Positions 36,783-47,200 of a stretch of DNA of 64,000 bases are shown in pieces; the first letter of the stretch is position 1, and every line of letters begins with the position of its first letter. The notes beneath the pieces were generated by a model, which worked only from the letters and a program-made list of their open reading frames with translations, was not told where the DNA came from and did no database searches. The DNA is taken from NCBI RefSeq assembly GCF_029931775.1, contig NC_079324.1, positions 61,015,268 to 61,079,267 of the forward strand, in the 5' to 3' direction. The position numbers were made by a program, and so were the translations under genes. The stretch is from Euleptes europaea. Lineage: Eukaryota > Chordata > Lepidosauria > Squamata > Sphaerodactylidae.

Positions 36783-37853
36783 TGGTACAGAATGCTGTGG
36801 CCAGACTGTTGACAGGAGTGGGTCGTAGGGACCAGATCACTGCAGTCTTGTTCCATCTACACTGGCTTCCAATTTGCTTCTGGGATTACTTCAGGGTGCT
36901 GGTACTGACCTTTAAAAGCCCCGTATGACCTGGGCCCAACATACAAAGATGGGTCTGGAGACCAGGTCCTATGAGGAAAGGCTGAAGGAGCTGGGTATGT
37001 TTAGCCTGCAGAGGAGAAGACCAAGAGGGGATATGATAACCATCTTCAAGTACTTGAAGGGCTGTCATATAGAGGATGGTGCCGAGTTGTTTTCTGTTGC
37101 CCCAGAAGGTCGGACCAGAACCAACGGGTTGAAATTAAATAAAAAGGTTTACATCTAGACATTAGGAAGAATTCTCTAATAGTCAAAGGGGTTCCTCAGT
37201 GGAACAGGCTTCCTCGGGAGGTGGTAAGCTCTCCTTCCCTGGGGGGTTTTAAGCAGAGGCTAGATGGCCATCTGTCAGCAATGCTGATTCTATGACCTTA
37301 AGCAGATGATGAGCAGGAGGGCATCTTGGCCATCTTCTGGGCATGGAGTAGGGGGTCACTGGGTGTGTGTGCGAGAAGTAGTTGTGAATCTCCTGCATTG
37401 TGCAGGGGGTTAGACTAGATAACCCTGGTGGTCCCTTCCAACTCTTATGATTATACCTTAAGGACCGCCTCCTCCCATACAAACCTACCCGTACACTCTG
37501 GTCATGCTTGGAGGCCCTGCTTTGGTTGCCCCTGCCATCTGAAGCTAGATGGGGGGCAACCCAAGAAAGGGCCTTCTCCGTCGCAACCCAAGAACTTCGG
37601 AACACCCTTCATCTGTTTCCCTCCATTGGTGTCTTTTACCAGCAGGTGAAGACTTTTCTGTTTCGTTTGGCAGACCCCAGTAATGGTTATTGGCCCTCCT
37701 TCCAGTGTTGTTTATGTGCTTTTAACAGAATTACTTTACAATTTTAAAATTTTTAATTGTTTAAAATGTTTTAATGTTTTTTTACACACACCGCCTTGTG
37801 GACCTTGATTTGGTGGAAAGGCAGCATGAAAACATTTCAAATAAAATAAATAT
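36783..37853 (+). mobile_element. L2-like LINE 3' end, split by a CR1 insertion
   Basis: 36783-36944 reads like the L2/Rex-type RT C-terminal motif (QNAVARLLTG then ITAVLFHLHWLPICFWDYF in one frame). The same motif continues after the insert: RTASSHTNLPVHSGHAWRP, ARWGATQERAFSVATQELR. It ends with an 'aaataaaataaat' tail. Confidence 0.75.
36945..37453 (+). mobile_element. CR1 LINE 3' region nested in the L2-like copy
   Basis: Starts in the RT region ([20 protein letters not shown]) and runs to 'ccttccaactcttatgatt'. Truncated at its 5' end, as usual for CR1. Confidence 0.82.
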
Positions 37854-37879
37854 CAGTAAATTGGGTTTTGTTTTGCTAT

Positions 37880-37885
37880 TTTATT
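37880..37885 (-). terminator. ANAPC5: ANAPC5 polyadenylation signal
   Basis: AATAAA on the minus strand, about 200 nt past the stop codon. It is followed by a GT-poor stretch, then the tail of an L2-like LINE ending near 37853. It is the first canonical signal downstream of the stop. Confidence 0.7.
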
Positions 37886-38081
37886 TCCAAACAGTGAGTT
37901 GCATAGCGCCAAAAAAGTCATATTACAAAGACGGGTGGGGAAAAAAAGGAAGTGTCTTGATGCTGGGAAGTTCTCTTGCAGAAGCCACGTTGCAACTGAA
38001 CATCAACTGACAAGTGTACGATTGTCTCCTGGCTTGCAGAGAAGAGCGTCCCAAGGGATTGTGAACCTCTGCCAAAGTGCC

Positions 38082-38296
38082 TCATTTGAAAGCATTGATC
38101 AAGGGGACCTCGCAGGCGGGGAGCTCCTGGTTCAGCTGCCGGAAGAGCATGGCACACTGGTTTCTCTCCTGTGCCTTGCCCAGGCTGTGGAAGAGCCTGG
38201 CTTGGAGGTAAAGGACGTCTCGCTGCTGCTCTTTACAGTCCACATTTGCAAAATAGGTTTTGGCTTCGTTGAGGCTCAAGATGGCTGACTGCAGCG
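38082..38296 (-). CDS. ANAPC5: ANAPC5 exon 17 (last, coding part)
   Basis: 215 bp: ALQSAILSLNEAKTYFANVD through CEVPLINAFK, then TGA at 38084-38082. The acceptor is GGCAG after a long pyrimidine tract. The 3' UTR is about 200 nt. Confidence 0.97.
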
Positions 38297-41200
38297 CTGC
38301 CAGAAAGAAGAGAAGGGTTTGTTTTTTGTGTGGCTTCTAAAGGTAAGGTAAAAGGTCCCCTGTGCAAGCACCGGGTCATTCATGACCCATGGGGTAACGT
38401 CTCATCCCGACATTTACTAGGCAGACTTTGTTTACGGGGCGGTTTGCCAGTGCCTTCCCCAGTCCTCTACGCTTTACCCCCAGCAAGCTGGGTACTCATT
38501 TTACCAACCTCGGAAGGATGGAAGGCTGAGTCAACCTTGAGCCAGCTACCTGAAACCAACTTCCTTCGGGATCGAACTCAAGTCATGAGCAGAGCTTGGA
38601 CTGCGGTACTGCAGCTTACCACTCTGCACCACAGGGATCCTACCCCCAAATTTATTTTTTCCAGTTATTTAGAACATCTCAGTTGACATAAGAACAGCTT
38701 GAATCAACTTGTTCCTGAGGTCGCATCACCAAAGAATAGCGGATAGTTCGGTGAAGATGTCAACCCAGTGTGTGGCTGCTGTGAAAAAGGCAAATTCCAT
38801 GCTGTCCATAGTCAGACAAGGAATAGAGAATAAAACTGCTGCTATCATACTGCCCTTGTACAAATCTATGGTGGGACCACGCTTGGAATACTGTGTACAG
38901 TTTTGGTCAACACACCTAAAAAAGGATATTGCAGAGGTGTTCCCAGCCACCTCACTTTCAATCTTCAAGAGGCAGCTGAAGGACAGTTTTATTTACGACT
39001 GTTTGACTAATTTTAATTTTTATTGGCATTCCAGAGATTTTAAATTGTTGGTCCTCTGTGTTGCTCATATTCGTTGCTTTATTTACATTGTAAGCTGCCT
39101 TGAGTTTTCAAGGTGGAAAGGTGGTTATTAAGTGTTTTTAATAAATAAAACACACACACACACACAGGAGACGGTAGCACGCTTGCTAGCAGATGGAGCG
39201 TTCTTACCTTCTGCTTTCTTCTGGGGGGTGTAGGAGGCTGCTGAGGCGACCTGGCACTTGGCCATGAGGAACATGGCAGCGCCCTTGTCCAGCACCGTCC
39301 CGTGAGCCAGGATGGGTTCGATCGCCAGGTGGAGGATGCTCAGGGCTTGCTCAGGAAGGCCAAGCATTAGCTGAAGGGAAGGGGGAAGGAAAGCCGTTAC
39401 TCCAGGTTCCTGCCCGCTGGTTCCTGTTTTGCTGATCCGGTTCTCACGTTGCTGTAGGCGATTTTTACCAGCTTAGATTTGTGTTACGGTTTTTACCAGC
39501 TTAGATTTGTGTTGCGGTTAAGGAGGTGTTATTTTAGGGCAGAGCCATCGTTTGACTGGCCCAGGCTAGCCCGATTTCGGAAGCTAAGCAAGGTCAACCC
39601 TGGTTAATATTTATTTCTTAGATTTATATCCCGCCCCTCATTCCGGGCAAGCCGGGCTCAGAGCGGGTCACTACATAATAATAAATCATCAATTAAAACA
39701 TACATTATAACATACTTTAAAACTCCATTCTCCATATTACAATAAAACAAAATGACATTCCATTCTCAATCGTAGCCACTAGGCAGGTCCAGTCTGCAAT
39801 GGGACCCCCAGACCAGATCGGGGGAAGGACGGGGAGGCCAGCAAATGATGATAGTAGAAGGACTTGAGGCTGCCCTCAGGTGTAGGGTCTGGCGGAACTT
39901 GGATGGGAGACCCCCAAGGAAGTCCAGGGTTGCTGCGAAGAGCCAACAAGGGAAGCCTGCATGGCCCACACACACCCTTCGACCCCCAGCCCACGCCTCC
40001 AAGAACACGCAAGGAGCAGCTGCTGCACACGGAGCTGCCGTACCTGGGAGAAAGCCAAGTTGAGGATGGTTTCAGAAGCCAGGTGCTGGAGGTGGTACTC
40101 CTGGGAGAGAGCCAAGGCCTGGAGAAGGATGGGCAGGGCTGTTGTGTGGCAGAGAGACCGCAGGTGGAGTTTGGCAAGAGACAGGAGAACCCTAAATGGG
40201 GAGTAGAAAGGGGGGGAAAGCAAGGTGTGTGTGTGAAAAAAAAACCCTCCTTCAAAGGCATCCTTGCTATTGTAGCCCCGCCCCTTGTAACCACGCCCCT
40301 TCTCAGCTCCTCTCATCTTCTGCTGCGCCCCTTCCTTAAAGGGACAGACAGTTGCATTCTCATAAATGCGCAACTGAATACATCAGAATGGCTAAAAGCG
40401 GACAGAAAGCAGGGCAACGCTTTGCATGTGAGTGGTGGCCAAGAGAGTGGTCCGCACCTGGTTTCGGCCACAGACTCACAAGCCCCTTACTCTCTGCCTC
40501 GGTCTCCCTCCACACTGGCCTACCTCACCAGGTTGTCATAAGGATGACTATGGTCTGAAGCCTTTCCCCGTTGCGGAGGGGTTCCTGAAAGGATGTAGGA
40601 AGAGCCCCGTCACAGAGGCCAACAAGAATCTTGCTTCTCACCTGATCACCATCTCGGTGATTTTTATTTTCTGGCAGTGAGTCAGGAGCTTCTGGAGGAG
40701 TTTGTGTGCCTCCGACATTTGGTTTTGCGCTTTCAGTACAACGGCTTTTCTGCAACACAAAATGTACAGATGAGGGAACCATCCAGGGATTTTTTTTTTT
40801 TTACCTTCCTTGATTTTAAGAGGTGAGTTAAAACAGAGGCTTAAATGTCTCCCAATGCAATCAGTGGGGGAAATAAAAATGGCGCCAACTTTGCTATAGG
40901 GTCGCCAAATCCAGGTTGGGGAATTTCTGGAGATTTGGGGGCAGAGCTTGTAGAGGGTAGAATTTGGGGAGGGAACTCGGCAGGCCTGTGATGCCCTAGA
41001 ATCCACTCTCTGAAACTGCCATTTCCTCCAGGGAAATGGACCTCTAGTTTGGAGATCAGCTGTAATTCAGGGAGATGTGAGGTCCTGCCCTACCGGGAGG
41101 TTGGCAACCCTACCTCACCAGGATCGTACCCAAGACTAGTAATCATGTGATCTCAAGACTGGATCATATAACAAGGACCTTGAGATGAAACATGACCATT

Positions 41201-44200
41201 ACTGGTTACAAATTCTATTGCAGTTACCCGCAAAACCACAGGTTTGATGGAGGGGTCACATAATGATGCATAAGAACTGTGCTCCCCACTTTGAGGGACT
41301 CTGGTTATAAGCTCTGCTGCAATCAGAGTAGTTGCACTGAACAGGACCAGAAATGAGAGCCAACATGAAAATTCAGCATCCTGAGAATCAAAACTCTCTT
41401 CTTTAAAAACTAGTTTCTAGCTCTTTGGAAGGTGAAGTTGTCGCAGACTCTTGTCTGTTTAGCGGTCCTGGTTGAACAAAGAGCAGGCCCTGACAATTTG
41501 TTTCCGTCCTCAGATTTGCAGAACACGTACACGTTTTACTTCCGCAGCTGTGAACTCAATGTTCCATCCTTGGGAAAAAGAGATACTCTGAACAGATGGC
41601 TTGATGCCCCCCCCCCAAAAAAATCTCTGAACAAGTTGGTCTAATAGTTCACAGTTTGGATAAATATAATTTTGTGAGAACTTTCTTCTAAGCTCAGAGA
41701 AACGCTCACCTCATACCATCAGAAGTGACAAACTGGAGGGTATTGGTAAGGTCATTTGAGTCTCTTGCAATTGGGCCTATATAAGGCAGCCACACCCAAG
41801 ACACCCCTGCATGAGACAACCTAATGATTCTGATGGTTTTAGCGGGTACCTGTGTTGGTCTGCTGTAGAACAGCTAAATTTGAGCCCAGTAGCACCTTAG
41901 AGACCAAAAAGATTTTCAGGATATACCATATTTTTCCGTCTATAAGATGCCCCCATGTATAAGACGACCCCTATTTTTTTGAACTCAAAATTAAGAAATC
42001 AGGGGTCGTCTTATACACAGGGGCGTAGGGAAAAATACGGGCGTGGAACGGAGCGGGGACACTTAGAAGGCTGGTTGCCCTGGCTGGCCAGCAACCGGCC
42101 TTCCCGTGGTTCCCGCTCTCTTCCCCGCCCATCAGCTGATGGGCGGGGAAGAGAGCGGGGACTATCAGAAGGCTGGTCGCCGGCCGGCCAGGGTGACAGG
42201 GCTCTTCCCCACCTGCTCTCTTCCCCGCCTGTCAGCTGACGGACGGGGAAGAGAGCAACCTTCAGTGTATAAGACGACCCCCCATTTTTTTCTAAATATT
42301 TTTAGGAAAAAAGGGTTGTCTTATACACAGGAAAATACGGTCATCTTTCAAGAGTCAAAGTTCCCTTTGGCAGGTATCTGACGAAGGAAGCCTTGATTCT
42401 CAGAAGATTATATCCTGAAAATCTTGTTGGTGCCCAAGGTGCAACTGGACTTGAATCTAGCTGTTCTACTTCAGACCAACGAATCCTGTTTCAGTCAGAC
42501 ATCGGCAGAGGCCCTTGTTCCTGCGGACTGCTCACCTGTACACCCCCTCGGTGCTATTCAGGGCCGTAATTCCAGCCACGAGCGAATCGGCAACGTGGTA
42601 CTTGCCGTCGTTCACGGCTCTGTCAAACTGGATCTTCTGATCACACAGCATCCACAGCTAAGAAGAGAGGGATTCGGGAAAACAGGACAGAATTCTCATC
42701 TGATTTCTACTGTTCTAATAAAGACAACATTTTAAACTTTTTTCTTCTCTCAGACAGCAATATGAAATGACGAGGAGAAGAAGAGTTGGTTTTGATATGC
42801 CAACTTTCTCTACCACTTAAGGAAGAATCAGACTGGCTTACAATCACTTTCCCTTCCTCTCCCCACAACAGACAACTGGTGAGGTAGGTGGGGCTGAGAG
42901 AGTTCGGTGAGAACTGTGACTGGTACAAGGTCACTCAGCAGTCCACTATGCAATGGAGGAAGGGGTTTCATTTCCCAAAGGGGGGGGGAAGGTTAGGTGT
43001 CTTGTCAGAGTTCTTCTTTGTGATGCACAAGTCAGAATGCGAAATGGACGCATGAGCCAGTGGCAACCGGGAAGCAAGCCAGAGAAGGGCAAAAAGCACC
43101 CAAAAAGTCAGAGGCCGCATGAGGGAATTCTCAGTTCGCGACTCCATCTTTTCCAAGTTTAGAGGCCCCACTGAGAGCCCCTTGCCTGAAACCACCCCCC
43201 CTCCAATCCTGGAGGCAACACTACCTAGAAGTGAGCAAGAGGTCAGTTGCTGCTGCAAACTGATCCTTAATCCAGCACCGCGGGGGCACGCGGAGTTGCA
43301 CAGAATTTTATAAAGGTAAAAAGAAAGCCTAGTACATTCGCACCCCCCGCACCCCCCCTGGAAACTTACAGACTAAAGAAGAAGAGTTGGTTTTTCTATG
43401 CCAACTTCCTCTACCACTTAAGGGAGACTCAAACCAGCTTACAATCACCTTCCCTTCCCCTCCCCACAACAGACACCCTGTGAGGTGGGTGGGGCTGAGA
43501 GAGTGAAACTAGCCCAAAGTCACCCAGCTGGCTTCGTGTGTAGGAGTAGGGAATCAAACCAGTTCACCAGATTAGCCTCCGCCGCTCATGTGGAGGAGTG
43601 GGGAATCAAACTTTGTTCTCCAGATCAGAGTCCACCACTCTTAACCACTACACCACTCTGGCTCTTACCTGCGCATGCTGACTGTTGGGGGGGAATCTCT
43701 CTTTCAGGTGCTTCAGGATTTCAGAGGCAGCTGCAAAATAGCCCTGAGACACAAAGGGAGGGAGGGCAGTCAGCAGTCGAGGGATTCATGCTCTGAAGAG
43801 AGATTTTGATGCCTATGCAAACTCTGCATTTTGGCACTAGCCAAAATTTTAGGTCCAACTGACTAAAATTGGGTGCGTGGGGGGAGCATAGTGTGGACTC
43901 AAGGCTGTACGTTATGGTGAAGGACTGTGATAAGATCCCCCCCAGTCCTACTCTGCCACCACCACATGGACTTTTTAAGGCTAATATAATAGCTGACGGG
44001 GGGGGGGGGGCAGAGTTAAATTGTGGCCATGGTACCATGGAAGGGTTTTTTCTTCACCCTTTAAAACGATCTTCACCTGCTATTTCCTCCTACACAATCT
44101 ACTATCAGCACTGGTAAGAAAGCACTTGTCTTTTTTTTACCAGGGCTGGGGGAGACATCTACCTGGGGAAGGATGGGGAGGAGGAGAAAAGGCTCATGAA

Positions 44201-47200
44201 ACCACCTTCTACTGAATCAGACCACTGCTCCGTCAAAGTCAGTATTATCTACTTGGACTGACAGCGGTTCTCCAGGGTCTCAGGCAGGGGTCTTTCACAT
44301 CACCTACTGCCTGGTCCTTTCAACTGGATAAGCAGATGCTCTGCCACTGAGCCACAGCTCCTGCCCAAGAATCCATCCCTCTTGTGGGCTTCAGAAAAGG
44401 AAATGGGGCAGCTCAGAAGCAGAACCCCACATCTGTCGTACTCAACCATGAGAAGACACCCCCATGGGCCATGCTTTTCTTCCCCAAGTGCCACAGGCAA
44501 GATCCAATCCTTCCTCCTCAGGAGGAGCATCCTTTTCAGCTTCAACCCACAAACAAAGGCAGCCACGGACAGCATGAAACCCAAGCACTGGGCTTCTCAC
44601 CTGTTCGGCGTGCAGCTCGGCCAGGTGGCACAGCACCACCGCAAAGGACTCGGTGTTGTTCTGCTGGACGCCCACGTTCACGGCCTCCAGGCTGTTCATG
44701 CTCAGCAGCATCTGGGCCTGCTGGAGGGACATGGTGCTGGGGAGAGAGGAAGTCGGTCAGCAAGAAACAATGCATATCAAACCCAACACCTGAGGCCATC
44801 TGCACTCTGTCCAGGGCCGCCTGGACTTTTTAACACTGAAATTCTGTGCCACAGAAAAGGTCGATTCTGCGACCTCCAAAAATTAGGGAATCTGCATATG
44901 TTATTCTGGTTTTGCTAGCTGTGGAGAAGAGCCAGGAGATCCACTGGGCACTGAAGCCCTGCCCTGAACCACATTGTTTAGCTAACCCTCCTTAAATTTC
45001 ACCAATTTGGGAATGGTCTGCGGCTCAGCAGTAGAGCATCTGCTTGGCACACCAAAGGTCCCAGGTTCAATCCCTGGCCTCTCCAGCTAAAAGGATCCGG
45101 TGATAAGTGATAGGAAAAGACCTCTACCTGAGACCCTGGAGAGCTGCTGCCAGTCTGAGCAGACAACACTGACCTTGATAGACTCAAGACCCTGGAGAGC
45201 TGCTGCCAGTCTGAGTAGACAACACTGACCTTGACAGACCAAGGCTCCAATTCAGTGTAAGGCAGCTTCATATGTCCAATTTCTTTGTAACCACAATAGC
45301 TAAGAGCCTGCATCTTCCTTTAAAGGAAAGCAGGAGTCCTCGGGAAGGTGCCCTGTGCTCAGCGCCACACTTGGCAGGTTTGTTTCCCCACAAAGGGAGA
45401 AAACTTGATGTACACAGAGACTTGAGGGAGGGGCTGGGGCTCAGTGGTACAGTATCTGCTTGGCATGCAGAAGGTCCCAGGTTCAATGCCTGGCCTCTCC
45501 AGTTAAAGGGACTAGGCAAGTAGGTGATGCGAAAAACCCCTGCCTGAGACCCTGGAGAGCCGCTACCGGTCTCAGTAGACAATACTGACTTTGATGGACT
45601 AAGGGTCTGATTCAGTATAAGGCAGCTTCACGTGTTCATGTGACAGGGTCCATCACCCTTGTAAGACGTTCGGTGAAGCACCTGCGGCCGTAGAGCCTCC
45701 AGATCGCTGCCTTCTGGGCAGTGCTGATGTCGATCAGCTCAGACAAGCTGTGCTTCCAGTGTAAGAGGTCGGAGTCCTTCAAGGCATCCATCAGCTTGCT
45801 GGCCGTCTTCCCCGCGAAAGCTCTTTGCTGAACCAATGACTGGATCCCCAGAGAGGCTAAATACTAGGAAGAAGGGGGGGAGGTGCATTTTAGAGATGAA
45901 ACCATTCATCATTGGGAGGCCCCAGTAAAAAGACAAGTTACTTTAACAAGAACATAACAAAGGTCATACTGGATCAGACCCAGGTCCATCAAGTCCAGCA
46001 GCCTGTTCACACTGTGGCCAACCAGGGGCCTCTAGGAAGCCCACGAACAAAATGACTGCAGTAGCATTATCCTGCCTGTGTTCCACAGCACCTAATATAA
46101 TTTTATACAGTATAATTAAAATAAGAACATAAGAAAGGCCACACTGGATCAGACCAAGGCCCATCAAGTCCAGCAGCCTGTTCACACAGTGGCCAACCAG
46201 GGGCCTCTAGGAAGCCCACAAACAAGACGGCTGCAGCAGCACCATCCTGCCTGTGTTCCTCAGCACCTAGTATAATAGGCCTGCTCCTCTGATCCTGGAG
46301 AGAATAGGTATGCATCATGCTTAATATCCATTTTGACTAGTAGCCATGGATAGCCCCATCCTCCATGAACATGTCCTGCGCCACAGAGATAGACCATCTC
46401 TATGAATGCTCCATCACGACAGGCCTTCCTGCACACAGCGAACTGGTGCGGAAAGCAGTAGGGTTGCTTTTCGCCTCCTCTCCCAGCTTGACATACAGGA
46501 ATTGTTCTGTAGTTTCATGCAGGGAGCGCATTCACACCCGCCTCCTCCCTTACAGCCTGCAGACTGAGATAAGCTTTACTGCTCGATTCGCACAACTGTT
46601 ATCAACCAGCCCAATGATCCCATTTGAGTGAAGACGTACTGGCAATCCGAAATGCACCGCCTTCTTCACGGAGTGCTCCAAAAGCACACAGCTGTCCGAT
46701 TTCTTCTGCTCCAAGATGTAGAGCCAGCTCTGGAAAGAGAAGAGTTCAGAGTACTGCAGAGAGTGAATGGCCGGCATCTTCCCCGTGCTATGAAAAGCAA
46801 GCAGTCTAATACCCTCTTTGCAAAGCAAACACCCTTTCGGGAGCCGCAGACCAAAAGCGAGGCTTGCCTTAAGAATGGGCGCAGGAGAAAAACAGATCAA
46901 TTATCCCACTAGGCCGAGAGTTATAGGATCTGACAGAGGTCAATACCAATGATTTTACAAGGAGACTTCCATTATACAATTAGCACACGCATTCAGAACG
47001 TAAGGATGTAAGTAGAGCCACGGTGGATCAGACCAAAGGCCCATCAAGTCCAGCATTCTGTTCACATAGGGGCCAACCAGCTGACTCTAGGAAGCCCGCA
47101 AGAAGGATGACCGCAACAGCATCCTCCCGCCCGCATTCCCCAGCAACTGACTGAAAGAGGCATACCGCTTCTGGTTCGGGAGGGAGTAGATATCCATCAC

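Larger units (their letters stand above)
41845..42483. mobile_element. Foldback MITE split by a second MITE (intron 13)
   Basis: Left arm 'cctgtgttggtctgctgtag' to 'aaaaagattttcaggatata' (41860-41929). Right arm 'tctttcaagagtcaaagttc' to 'ttctacttcagaccaac' (42343-42480). A second MITE lies between the arms. Confidence 0.75.
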
